Below are positions 1 through 7,332 of a stretch of DNA of 17,997 nucleotides, piece after piece. Within the stretch, counting starts at the first letter, position 1. Every line of letters starts with the position of its first letter. The notes under the pieces are model-generated. The model had not been told where the DNA came from. It did not search any database and saw only the letters and a program-made list of their open reading frames with translations. The translations under genes and the position numbers were made by a program. Source of the stretch: JBHJGU01 sp050331475 (GTDB taxonomy: Bacteria; Pseudomonadota; Alphaproteobacteria; Caulobacterales; Maricaulaceae); assembly GCA_050331475.1 (NCBI GenBank), contig JBHJGU010000038.1, positions 1 through 17,997 of the forward strand. The letters run 5' to 3'.

Positions 1-314
1 TCCCCCGATCCGGCCGCGGCTTGGGCGTCGACGATATGGACCACCGCGTCCGCGTCCGCCGCACCGGCCCAGGCCGCGCTGACCATGGCGCGATCCAGTC
101 GGCGGTTGGGGGTAAACACCCCGGGCGTGTCGACGAGAACGATCTGGGTTCGATCCTGGATCATCACGCCGCGGATCTGGAAGCGCGTGGTCTGCACCTT
201 GTGGGTGACGATGGAGACTTTCGCACCCACTAGCGTGTTCAGAAGCGTCGATTTGCCGGCGTTCGGCGCGCCGATTAGGGCGGCGAAGCCGCAACGGGTC
301 GGCGCATCGGTCAT
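1..314 (-). CDS. era: GTPase Era, N-terminal part (cut by window edge)
   Basis: Era is a Ras-like GTPase that binds the 3' end of 16S rRNA and helps mature the 30S subunit. Only the first 104 residues are inside the window. They hold the P-loop GAPNAGKS (residues 15-22), the G2 segment QTTR (41-44) and the G3 motif DTPG (62-65), all in the expected Era order. The start is the ATG at 314, whose ATGA overlaps the TGA stop of rnc, so translation is probably coupled. Being directly downstream of rnc is the usual Era context. The C-terminal GTPase motifs and the KH domain lie beyond the left edge and cannot be checked. Confidence 0.95.
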   Translation of the reverse strand, partial: MTDAPTRCGFAALIGAPNAGKSTLLNTLVGAKVSIVTHKVQTTRFQIRGVMIQDRTQIVLVDTPGVFTPNRRLDRAMVSAAWAGAADADAVVHIVDAQAAAGSG

Positions 315-994
315 AAGGCTTGCTCGCGGCTGAGAAACGTCCAAGCGGCGGCGCGTTCGGCGTCCTGTTTGGCGCCGCCTTCACCCTGAGCGGACGCGAA
401 GCCCTCCACGCTGACCCCGATCACGAACACCGGGGCGTGGTCCGGGCCGGAGCGGGCGAGCACCGCATAGCGCGGCGGCTCGAGCCCCCGGGCTTGCGCC
501 CATTCCTGCAACCGGGTTTTGGGGTCCTTCTTGCCGACAGCCTCTTGGGCGAATTCTTCCGCCCAAAACCGCTCGAAAAACCCGCGCGCCGCCTCAAGCC
601 CGCCATCGAGATAGAGCGCCGCAATCACCGCCTCGCAAGCGTCCGCCAGGATAGAGGGTTTGTCCCGCCCGCCGGTTTTGACTTCGGATTTCGACAGCCG
701 CAGCGCCTCGCCCAACCCCGCGCGTTGGGCGGCCCGAGCGCAGGTTTCTTTGCGCACCAGGCTATTGAGCCGGCGCGCTAGATCGCCTTCTTTCGCGTCC
801 GGGTCTTCGCGATAGAGCCGTTCGGCGGCCAACAGCCCCAAAACCCGATCGCCGAGAAATTCTAACCGCTCATTGTGCGGACTGGCGCGACGCCCTTCCC
901 CCCAACTCGCGTGGGTGAGCGCGCGGGCCAGCAAGTCAGGATCGGCGAAGCGTTGTCCGATCCGGATTTGCAGCGCGTCGATTTGATCGGTCAC
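311..994 (-). CDS. rnc: Ribonuclease III
   Basis: RNase III is an endonuclease for double-stranded RNA, acting on rRNA precursors and structured mRNAs. The 227-residue product matches the family length (E. coli 226). The signature NERLEFLGD is at 41-49. The Mg-binding acidic residues E42, D49, D118 and E121 correspond to E. coli E38, D45, D114 and E117 with a constant offset. A double-stranded RNA-binding domain occupies about 158-222. I chose the GTG at 994 because it overlaps the lepB stop as GTGA and places the first helix where the family begins. An in-frame ATG at 1093 would add 33 residues lying inside lepB and is less likely. The gene ends in an ATGA overlap with era. Confidence 0.95.
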   Translation of the reverse strand: MTDQIDALQIRIGQRFADPDLLARALTHASWGEGRRASPHNERLEFLGDRVLGLLAAERLYREDPDAKEGDLARRLNSLVRKETCARAAQRAGLGEALRLSKSEVKTGGRDKPSILADACEAVIAALYLDGGLEAARGFFERFWAEEFAQEAVGKKDPKTRLQEWAQARGLEPPRYAVLARSGPDHAPVFVIGVSVEGFASAQGEGGAKQDAERAAAWTFLSREQAL

Positions 995-1734
995 CGCGGA
1001 ACCGTCTCCAAGCTGGCGTTTAACCGCGCGTCCAAAGACCCCGCCCAGGGCTTCAACCAAAGCCAGGGCCGTTCGTCGGTGCGCAACAGCCATAACGGAC
1101 GGCCCACCACCGCGTCCATCGGAACCAGCCCTAGCCGAGCGCGACTGTCGTCCGAGCGGTCACGGTGATCGCCCATCAGAAACAGACGCCCCTGGGGCAC
1201 CGGGGTCTCCGCCACCGTGTCCAGCCGACCGTCGGCGCGTTCGTCCAGCGCCACATAGGCCCGGCCCTGGGGTAAGCGTTCTTCGAAAGCGGGTATCCAG
1301 CGGGCTTCGCCGAAGCCGTCCGGCCAAGGAAACCCGCCCGCCGAGATGCGCCCGATCGTTTGACCATTGAGCACCACCCGACCCTCGCGCATGCCGACCC
1401 GGTCCCCCGGCAAGCCAATGACGCGCTTGACGAAATAGCCCTCCGCATCGCTACGCACCACCACCATGTCCCCGCGCGCGGGCGACCGCCGTCCAAGCCC
1501 TTGGGGAAACAGGTGCTCGATGAGAAACCCGCTCGCAGGACGGTAGCCATAGGCCCATTTCGCCACCAAAACCACATCCCCCGGGCGCAGGATTGGGGCC
1601 ATGGATGGGGAGGTAATAAAGAACGGCTGCACCAAAAATGTGCGCGCCAGGATTGCTGCGGCCAGTGCACCGGCCAACACCCAGCCCAGATCGACGAGCT
1701 TGCGCGCCGCGCCCGCGCTAACCGACGCGCTCAC
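991..1734 (-). CDS. lepB: Signal peptidase I
   Basis: Signal peptidase I is an inner-membrane serine/lysine protease that removes signal peptides from exported proteins. The 247-residue product has one N-terminal membrane segment (about 13-35). Then come the nucleophile Ser44 in SPSM (42-45), the general base Lys103 in FVKRVIGLPGD (101-111), and box E as GDHRDRSDDSR (188-198). Box E is normally GDNRDNSxDSR, so both Asn positions are replaced here (His190, Arg193), while Ser194, Asp196, Ser197 and Arg198 are kept. The start is a GTG at 1734 forming a GTGA overlap with the acpS stop. The gene ends in a GTGA overlap with rnc. The lepB-rnc-era order is common in proteobacteria. Confidence 0.95.
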   Translation of the reverse strand: MSASVSAGAARKLVDLGWVLAGALAAAILARTFLVQPFFITSPSMAPILRPGDVVLVAKWAYGYRPASGFLIEHLFPQGLGRRSPARGDMVVVRSDAEGYFVKRVIGLPGDRVGMREGRVVLNGQTIGRISAGGFPWPDGFGEARWIPAFEERLPQGRAYVALDERADGRLDTVAETPVPQGRLFLMGDHRDRSDDSRARLGLVPMDAVVGRPLWLLRTDERPWLWLKPWAGSLDARLNASLETVPR

Positions 1735-2138
1735 GCCGGCCTGACCGGTTCGGCGAGGATCATGACCAGCGCTTGGGCGAGCGGGGGCTCATCGGTGATG
1801 GTCAAATGGATCACCGCACGCATGCCCGCCGGCGTCATAGCGGCTAATCGCGCCTGTGCGCCGTTCTCGAGCACCAGGGTCGGCTTGCCGAAGCGGTCAT
1901 TCACCACGCCCATGTCGCGCCAATAAACGCCTTGGCTCAACCCCGTGCCCAGCGCTTTCGAGCACGCCTCCTTCGCGGCGAAGCGTTTGGCGTAGCTCGC
2001 CGCGCGCGCCCGGCGGCGATCGGATTTCGCGCGCTCAATGTCGGTGAACACCCGATGGGTGAACCGATCGCCAAACCGGCTCAGGGAACGCTCAATGCGG
2101 CGTATATCGATCAGATCGCTGCCCAGCCCGATAATCAC
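1731..2138 (-). CDS. acpS: Holo-[acyl-carrier-protein] synthase
   Basis: AcpS transfers the 4'-phosphopantetheine arm of CoA to apo-acyl carrier protein, activating it for fatty acid synthesis. The 135-residue product opens with GLGSDLIDIRRIE, carrying Mg-binding Asp8. The second signature RFAAKEACSKALGTG (52-66) contains metal ligand Glu57. The length is normal. The start is a GTG at 2138, four bases after the pdxJ stop. The product's end overlaps the lepB start as GTGA. The pdxJ-acpS-lepB order is a common proteobacterial arrangement. I see no separate promoter or strong Shine-Dalgarno sequence, so expression probably depends on the operon. Confidence 0.95.
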   Translation of the reverse strand: MIIGLGSDLIDIRRIERSLSRFGDRFTHRVFTDIERAKSDRRRARAASYAKRFAAKEACSKALGTGLSQGVYWRDMGVVNDRFGKPTLVLENGAQARLAAMTPAGMRAVIHLTITDEPPLAQALVMILAEPVRPA

Positions 2139-2142
2139 GCGG

Positions 2143-2901
2143 TCAGCTCGATGTCCGCGCCGCGTTGATTACAGCCCGCATGCGCGCAATCGCTTCGCTT
2201 AGGCCGATGAAGATCGCCTCCCCGATCAGAAAATGTCCGATATTCAGCTCCACAATCGGCGCGATCGCGGCGACCGGGCCGGCGCTGTCGAAGTCGAGAC
2301 CGTGGCCGGCGTGCACCTCCAGTCCACGCGTCTGCGCCAGTTCGGCCGCAGCGGTGAGCCGAGCGAGAAGCTCCCCCGCCCGGTCGCGTTCACCGGCTTT
2401 CACCGCGTCCGCATAAGCCCCGGTGTGCAGCTCGACCACCGCCGCGCCCATGGCCTCGGCCACAGCGATTTGCACCGGATCGGGTTCAATGAATAAGGAC
2501 ACGCGAACGCCCACCGCGCGCAAACGCGTCACCACCGGTCCGATGCGCGCATGCCCGCGCGCCACGTCCAAACCGCCTTCGGTCGTGCGTTCCTCGCGCC
2601 GTTCCGGCACGAGACAGGCGGCGTGGGGGCGATGGCGCAGGGCGATCGCCTCCATCTCCTCGGTGACCGCCATTTCGAAATTCAGCGGCGCGCCCACCTC
2701 CCCGCAGACCGCAGCGATCGCTTCGATGTCCGCGTCCGTGATGTGCCGGCGGTCCTCGCGCAGGTGGGCGGTAATCCCATCCGCCCCAGCCTGAACCGCG
2801 GCGCGCGCCGCACGCACCGGATCGGGATGCGCGCCGCCCCGGGCGTTACGGATGGTGGCCACATGGTCGATGTTCACGCCTAGACGGGGAACGCGGCTCA
2901 T
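2143..2901 (-). CDS. pdxJ: Pyridoxine 5'-phosphate synthase
   Basis: PdxJ condenses 1-deoxy-D-xylulose 5-phosphate with 3-amino-2-oxopropyl phosphate in the last ring-forming step of DXP-dependent vitamin B6 synthesis. The 252-residue TIM-barrel protein begins with the conserved GVNIDHVATIRNARG (8-22). HLREDRRHI follows at 46-54, then NFEMA near 74-78, HTGAYA, HAGHGLDF, and ELNIGHFLIGEAIF near the C-terminus, all diagnostic for the family. The ATG at 2901 overlaps the pyrE stop as ATGA. One substrate, DXP, is made by Dxs, encoded about 12 kb away in this same window. The two genes are not in one transcription unit here. Confidence 0.97.
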   Translation of the reverse strand: MSRVPRLGVNIDHVATIRNARGGAHPDPVRAARAAVQAGADGITAHLREDRRHITDADIEAIAAVCGEVGAPLNFEMAVTEEMEAIALRHRPHAACLVPERREERTTEGGLDVARGHARIGPVVTRLRAVGVRVSLFIEPDPVQIAVAEAMGAAVVELHTGAYADAVKAGERDRAGELLARLTAAAELAQTRGLEVHAGHGLDFDSAGPVAAIAPIVELNIGHFLIGEAIFIGLSEAIARMRAVINAARTSS

Positions 2902-3506
2902 AGGCGGGCCCCAGGTTCGGCGCGGCTGCCCGGCTTGACCGGAATACGCGCAGCGATCTCCGGGGGCAAGTCGTCGGGCGCAAAGTCGGGAAAGCTCACC
3001 GTGGCGAGCGCGATTAAGGGCGCGCCCACGTCCGCCGTCCCACCCGACCGGTCGATCAAACAGGCCTCCGCGATCACGTCCGCGCCGGTGGCGCGCACCG
3101 CGGCGATCGCCTCGCGGGAGGACAGGCCTGTGGTGACAATGTCTTCCACCATCAACACCCGATCCCCAGGCTTCAAGGCGAAACCGCGCGCGGGCTTGAG
3201 TTCAAAACCGGCCTCCGCGCGCTCCACATACATCGCTTTGAGCCCCAATTGCCGCGCAGTCTCATAACCGGGAATAATCCCGCCAACCGCTGGGGAGACA
3301 ATTGCGTCGATGGCCCCAAGCCCAGCGGCGCGCACGGTCTTAGCCAGCGCCGCACCCAAGCGCTCGGTCGCCGCCGGGTCCATAAAAATCTTCGCCTTTT
3401 GCAGAAACACTGCGCTGCGCCGGCCTGAGGACAAAACGAAATGCCCATCCTCCAGCAACGCGCCCGCTTGGCGAAACACGTCCAAAACCGCCTCTGGCGT
3501 CATCAT
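2898..3506 (-). CDS. pyrE: Orotate phosphoribosyltransferase
   Basis: PyrE joins orotate to PRPP to make orotidine 5'-phosphate in de novo pyrimidine synthesis. The 202-residue product contains GHFVLSSGRRSAVFLQK (21-37) and the PRPP-binding motif VLMVEDIVTTGLS (117-129), with the paired acidic residues E121-D122. It ends with a variable tail. Two adjacent ATGs (3506 and 3503) are possible starts. The purine-rich run AAGGGGGG lies directly in front of the first, so spacing slightly favours the second, which would remove one Met. The rsh stop is 8 nt upstream. The gene's own stop overlaps the pdxJ ATG. Confidence 0.95.
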   Translation of the reverse strand: MMTPEAVLDVFRQAGALLEDGHFVLSSGRRSAVFLQKAKIFMDPAATERLGAALAKTVRAAGLGAIDAIVSPAVGGIIPGYETARQLGLKAMYVERAEAGFELKPARGFALKPGDRVLMVEDIVTTGLSSREAIAAVRATGADVIAEACLIDRSGGTADVGAPLIALATVSFPDFAPDDLPPEIAARIPVKPGSRAEPGARL

Positions 3507-3514
3507 CCCCCCTT

Positions 3515-5710
3515 TCAGCGCGTATCAGTGCGCGCGCGATCCGCAGCAGTGACGCACGAACATGCGCGCATAGCGGCGATCACCTCGGACAAATGGCGGC
3601 TGTCGCGCACCTCGATATCGAACCGCATATCGAAAAAGTCCGGGCTACGGCGCAGATTTCGAATATCGGTGATATTGCCCCCCGATCGCCCCACCGCATG
3701 GCAAATGTCGGCCAAAGCGCCGGGCTCATGGGCCACATTGGCGAGCACACGGCCGATCGACGCCGTTTCTTTGCCCGCGCGCGGGCTCCAAGCTAGGTCC
3801 ACCCAGCGATCCTGGTCGGCTTCCACCTCGGCGAGGCTCTCACAATCGATGGTGTGCACCCGCATGCCCAAGTCCGGCTCTAAAATGCCAACGATGCGGT
3901 CCCCCGGTAAGGGCGAGCAGCAACGGCTGAAATGCAACGAGACGCCCGGGGTGAGCCCGCGGCCATGGACGAACACGCGCGCGGTGTCGTCCTGGATCAG
4001 TTCACGTTCTTGGATCGGCCGGCCGCCCTGGCTCGCGCGGCGTCCGGGATAAACCGCATCGTAGAATTCGCCCGACAACACCCGGCCCTGGCCCAACGCT
4101 TCGAACAGGGCGTCCGTATCGGAGAAACCTAATCGCTTGAGCGCGTCGGTGAGCGCCAGACCCTGCAGCTCCACCCCCTCCCGGCGCACCGCGCGTTCGG
4201 CCAACGCCCGCCCAATGCGGCGAAACTCCTCGCGCTGGGTGTGCCGCACCAGACGGCGGATCGCTGAGCGCGCCCGACCGGTGACCGCAAGAGAGTCCCA
4301 ATCCGGAGTGGGCGCCGGCGCGCCGCCGCGGCTCACCTCCACCACATCGCCGTTTTGCAGCCGGGTGCGCAAGGGGCGCATGCGTCCATTGATGCGCGCG
4401 CCTACGCACGTGTCGCCCACATCGGTGTGCACCGCATAGGCGAAATCCACCGGGGTCGCGCCGACGGGAAGCGCGATCAACATGCCCTTAGGCGAGAAGC
4501 AGAACACTTGATCAGCGAACATTTCCAGCTTGGCGTGTTCCAGGAATTCGTCCGGATCCCCGCCGTGTTCAAGGATTTCCATCAAGGGGCGCAGGCTCGC
4601 AAGAGCGTCCTCTTTGGCGAGCGCGGCGGCTTCACCGTCATATTGCGCGCCTTTATAAAGCCAATGGGCGGCCACGCCGTGCTCATTGACCGCTTCCATG
4701 GCTTCGGTGCGGATTTGCAGCTCGATCCGCAAATGGTTCGGTCCCATGACCGTGGTGTGCAAGGAGCGGTATCGATTCGGTTTCGGGGTGGAAATCCAAT
4801 CGCGGAAGCGTTCAGGCACGCAGCGAAACGCCATGTGCGCCACGCCCAGCGCGCGGTAACAATCGGCCTCGTTATCCACGATGACGCGGAACGCATAAAC
4901 ATCGGCGAGTTCTTCGAAAGACGCGCCTTTACGCTCGAGCTTCCGCCAAATGGAATAGGGCCGCTTTTCCCGGCCGAACACCCGTGCATCGAGCCCCGCG
5001 TCAAATAATTGCTTACTGATTTCAAAGGAGACGAGGGACACTTCTTCGGCGCGCTGGGACCGCAAGCCGTCAAGCCGGGTGCTGATCGTTTTAAACGCGG
5101 CGGGGTGGACATGGACAAAGGCCAGATCCTCCAGCTCAGCACACATTTTCTGAACCCCGATGCGCCGAGCTAGGGGGGCATAAATCTCCAAAGTCTCCCG
5201 AGAAATACGCTCGCGTTTTTCCGGTTTTCGCACAAAATCCAAGGTCTGCATGTTGTGCAAACGATCGGCGAGTTTGACCAGCAAGACCCGGACGTCTTGG
5301 GAGATCGCCAAAATAAATTTCTGCAGGTTTTCCGCTTGCTTGGTGCGGTCCGACGCTAGCTCAAGCTTTGAAAGCTTGGTGACGCCCATCACTAGGGCGG
5401 CGATTTCCTCGCCGAAGCGGGCGGCGAGATCGTCCCGGCTCGCAGGCGTGTCCTCAACCACATCGTGAAGCAAGGCGGTTGCGATGCTCGCCGCATCCAA
5501 CCGCATTTCATTCAAAATGCCGGCAACCTGAACCGGGTGGCTGAAATACGCCTCCCCGGACAACCGTTTCTGGCCCGCATGCATCGCATCGCCAAAAGCG
5601 TAGGCGTCTTCGATCAGCGCTCGCGCCTGCCCGGAAAACCGCGCCGTAAGGTCTTTCAGCCCGACTGGAGCTTCAGCCCCGCTGGGGGCGATCCCGACCG
5701 GCGCGTCCAT
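3515..5710 (-). CDS. rsh: Bifunctional (p)ppGpp synthetase/hydrolase (RSH, SpoT/Rel type)
   Basis: RSH makes and degrades the stringent-response alarmone (p)ppGpp. The 731-residue product has all domains of a long RSH. The hydrolase HD domain carries H58 (SHP), H82-D83, E86-D87 and LADRLHN at about 147-153. The synthetase domain runs from VYAFRVIVD (about 271) through RIELQIRTEAM to HGVAAHW (344-350). A TGS domain sits at about 400-460, a conserved Cys pair at 597-598 and an ACT domain from about 650 to 720. Both catalytic halves look intact, so one enzyme probably does both jobs, as is usual in alphaproteobacteria. The synthetase loop reads PKPNRYRSLHT: position 313 is Arg where many RSHs have Gly and, as I recall, alphaproteobacteria often have Asp. 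The ATG at 5710 lies 13 nt after the rpoZ stop, with no clear Shine-Dalgarno sequence. Confidence 0.96.
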   Translation of the reverse strand: MDAPVGIAPSGAEAPVGLKDLTARFSGQARALIEDAYAFGDAMHAGQKRLSGEAYFSHPVQVAGILNEMRLDAASIATALLHDVVEDTPASRDDLAARFGEEIAALVMGVTKLSKLELASDRTKQAENLQKFILAISQDVRVLLVKLADRLHNMQTLDFVRKPEKRERISRETLEIYAPLARRIGVQKMCAELEDLAFVHVHPAAFKTISTRLDGLRSQRAEEVSLVSFEISKQLFDAGLDARVFGREKRPYSIWRKLERKGASFEELADVYAFRVIVDNEADCYRALGVAHMAFRCVPERFRDWISTPKPNRYRSLHTTVMGPNHLRIELQIRTEAMEAVNEHGVAAHWLYKGAQYDGEAAALAKEDALASLRPLMEILEHGGDPDEFLEHAKLEMFADQVFCFSPKGMLIALPVGATPVDFAYAVHTDVGDTCVGARINGRMRPLRTRLQNGDVVEVSRGGAPAPTPDWDSLAVTGRARSAIRRLVRHTQREEFRRIGRALAERAVRREGVELQGLALTDALKRLGFSDTDALFEALGQGRVLSGEFYDAVYPGRRASQGGRPIQERELIQDDTARVFVHGRGLTPGVSLHFSRCCSPLPGDRIVGILEPDLGMRVHTIDCESLAEVEADQDRWVDLAWSPRAGKETASIGRVLANVAHEPGALADICHAVGRSGGNITDIRNLRRSPDFFDMRFDIEVRDSRHLSEVIAAMRACSCVTAADRARTDTR

Positions 5711-5723
5711 CGGGTCGGAGCGA

Positions 5724-6083
5724 TCAAAGTCGGTTATCGTTGGGTCCGTCCCGATCCGCCTGAAGGGCGCGCAACATGGCGTCTTCGTCAGTCATGTCCT
5801 CTTGCGGGTTATGCTCCAGAGCCAGACGCTCGGCCTCGCTCTCCGCCTCCTCCGGCGGATTGACCCGTTGCAGACCGGACACCAGATTTTCGCGCATGTC
5901 CGCAGGCTTAAGCGCTTCATCGGCGATTTCAGGCAGCGCCACGACCGGGTTTTTATCATCGTCGCGGTCCACCTGGATCACCGCGCCCGCGGAGAGCGCA
6001 CGCGCCCGGTTCGCCGCCAGCAGAACGAGATCGAACCGGTTGGGCACTTTCTCAACGCAATCTTCCACGGTGACCCGCGCCAT
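5724..6083 (-). CDS. rpoZ: DNA-directed RNA polymerase omega subunit
   Basis: Omega is the small RNA polymerase subunit that supports assembly of beta-prime. In many bacteria it forms part of a ppGpp binding site. The 119-residue product starts with the conserved MARVTVEDCVEKVPNRFDLV and continues with LAANRARAL, the core omega fold, through about residue 60. The rest is a low-complexity, acidic tail rich in Glu and Asp, typical of alphaproteobacterial omegas. The ATG at 6083 has a strong Shine-Dalgarno sequence (AAGGAG, 6090-6095). Being directly upstream of rsh places the omega subunit and the alarmone enzyme in one transcription unit, a widely conserved arrangement. Confidence 0.96.
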   Translation of the reverse strand: MARVTVEDCVEKVPNRFDLVLLAANRARALSAGAVIQVDRDDDKNPVVALPEIADEALKPADMRENLVSGLQRVNPPEEAESEAERLALEHNPQEDMTDEDAMLRALQADRDGPNDNRL

Positions 6084-6089
6084 GCGACA

Positions 6090-6095
6090 CTCCTT
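6090..6095 (-). promoter_or_regulatory. Ribosome binding site of rpoZ overlapping the folK stop
   Basis: On the minus strand the folK stop codon TAA (6094-6096) runs directly into AAGGAG (6090-6095), 6 nt before the rpoZ ATG at 6083. The strong site fixes the rpoZ start. It also means ribosomes ending folK sit on the rpoZ entry site, so the two genes are probably co-transcribed and may be translationally linked. Confidence 0.8.
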
Positions 6096-6657
6096 ATCTC
6101 GGTAAACCCTTTATATGTTGCATCGCGAAGGCGCTGTCCAGCCACGCCGCGCCTGGCGCCTGGTCCGATTGCGGTAAGGCGGCGATTAACTCGGTAACGG
6201 CCTGCCCGGAGATCGGGTGGCGCCAGTCCGGCGCGATCTCTTCGAGCGGTCGTAACACGAATAGACGTTCGTGCAGCCGCGGATGGGGCAATTGCAGCGC
6301 CTTTGGATCGGGTGACCGATAAATCAGGCTCGCTCCGAACCGTCGGCAATCGAGCAAATCAAGATCGAGCGTCCTGGGACCCCACCGCCGCTGACGCCGA
6401 CGCCCGAATTGCGTTTCGATTTCAGCTAACGCAGCTAGAACGGCTTGTGGAGCGGTGCGCCTGGTGACAGTATCTATAATGGCGTTGAGGTATGGCGGGT
6501 CGTCGGGGTCGGGCCAAGCCAAACTGCGCCAAAATCGGGACCGCGCGCGGATAACAAATCCTCGAGCGGCGACGACCTCGCAAGCCGCATTTAATAACTC
6601 GCAGGAACTCAAAAATGAGCCTGCTTGATTGGACCCCAGAGCGATAATCGCTCTCAT
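6094..6657 (-). CDS. folK: 2-amino-4-hydroxy-6-hydroxymethyldihydropteridine pyrophosphokinase (HPPK)
   Basis: FolK moves pyrophosphate from ATP to 6-hydroxymethyl-7,8-dihydropterin, two steps before dihydrofolate. The 187-residue product starts with IIALGSN (4-10), the family opening. It holds the HPPK signature RWGPRTLDLDLL (91-102), with Mg-binding D98 and D100 matching E. coli D95 and D97. It continues with LPHPRLHERLFVLRPLEEIAPDW (about 123-145). Length is slightly above the common 160-170 because of a C-terminal tail after about 165. The ATG at 6657 is divergent from the NYN gene, with 48 bases between the two start codons. A perfect palindrome covers codons 2-7. The gene is probably first in the folK-rpoZ-rsh-era run. 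Confidence 0.93.
   Translation of the reverse strand: MRAIIALGSNQAGSFLSSCELLNAACEVVAARGFVIRARSRFWRSLAWPDPDDPPYLNAIIDTVTRRTAPQAVLAALAEIETQFGRRRQRRWGPRTLDLDLLDCRRFGASLIYRSPDPKALQLPHPRLHERLFVLRPLEEIAPDWRHPISGQAVTELIAALPQSDQAPGAAWLDSAFAMQHIKGLPR
6638..6654. promoter_or_regulatory. Perfect 17-bp palindrome between folK and the NYN gene (candidate operator)
   Basis: AGAGCGAT-A-ATCGCTCT is a perfect inverted repeat with 8-bp arms and a one-base centre. It covers codons 2-7 of folK on the minus strand and ends 51 bases before the NYN gene's ATG at 6706. That is where a dimeric regulator could control the plus-strand gene and interfere with folK. The protein that might bind is unknown, and the symmetry could be chance coding sequence. 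Confidence 0.35.
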
Positions 6658-6705
6658 TATGGCCCCAATGACAGCATTGAGAACGAATAGAGGATCTTAG
6701 TTTCC

Positions 6706-7311
6706 ATGGCATTCTTCTACCCTAACGAACGCATTGGTCTATTCATCGACGGCGCGAATTTTTACTCGGCTTCCAAAGGGCTCGGCATTGATGTCGACTA
6801 TAAAAAGCTTCTTGGTGAGTTCCGGAAATACGGTCGTTTGGTGCGCGCGCTTTACTACACAGCGCTCCTCGAAGAACAAGAATATTCGCCGATCCGCCCG
6901 CTGATCGACTGGCTTGATTACAACGGCTTCACCGTCATCACCAAGCCTGCGAAGGAGTTCACCGACGAGAACGGCCGTCGTCGGATCAAAGGCGACATGG
7001 ATATCGAGCTGTGCTGCGATGTGATCGAAGCGGCGCAATGGCTCGACCATATCGTGTTGTTCACCGGGGATGGCGATTTTCGACGCCTGATCCAAGTTGT
7101 GCAGTCGCGGGGAGTACGGGTTTCGGTGGTCTCCACACTGAAAAGCAATCCGCCCATGGTGTCCGACGATCTGCGCCGCCAGGCTGATCAATTCATCGAA
7201 TTGTCGACGATCGCCTCGCGCATCAGCCGCGACGCCGCGGGCCGGCCGCAACGCCCGGTGAACCCGGATTTAGACGATGACGACGATTATGAGGACGACG
7301 AGGAGGCGTAA
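6706..7311 (+). CDS. NYN-domain protein, LabA/DUF88 family (putative RNase)
   Basis: The 201-residue product has a PIN-like NYN domain over about 8-170. Its acidic residues fit a metal-dependent nuclease site: D15 in FIDGANFY (13-20), D97 and D99 in KGDMDIEL (95-102), and D122 and D124 in FTGDGDFRRLI (119-129). After a linker rich in Arg and Pro the protein ends in an acidic tail from about 188 (DLDDDDDYEDDEEA). Such tails are seen in relatives and may mimic nucleic acid or bind a partner; that is inference. The purine-rich AGAGGA at 6689-6694 is a plausible ribosome binding site. Family members are generally predicted RNases, and the substrate here is unknown. The gene diverges from folK. 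The downstream glycosylase gene is 21 nt away and probably co-transcribed. Confidence 0.9.
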   Translation: MAFFYPNERIGLFIDGANFYSASKGLGIDVDYKKLLGEFRKYGRLVRALYYTALLEEQEYSPIRPLIDWLDYNGFTVITKPAKEFTDENGRRRIKGDMDIELCCDVIEAAQWLDHIVLFTGDGDFRRLIQVVQSRGVRVSVVSTLKSNPPMVSDDLRRQADQFIELSTIASRISRDAAGRPQRPVNPDLDDDDDYEDDEEA

Positions 7312-7332
7312 TCCTCGCGCCCGGGCCGGCGG

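Noticed and set aside
995..1093. Longer rnc starting at the ATG at 1093
   Set aside because: The extra 33 residues overlap lepB and match nothing in RNase III; the GTGA overlap start fits family length.
4355..5008. Open frame of 217 codons antisense to rsh
   Set aside because: Shadow of the RSH coding frame, with no start signal and no family features.
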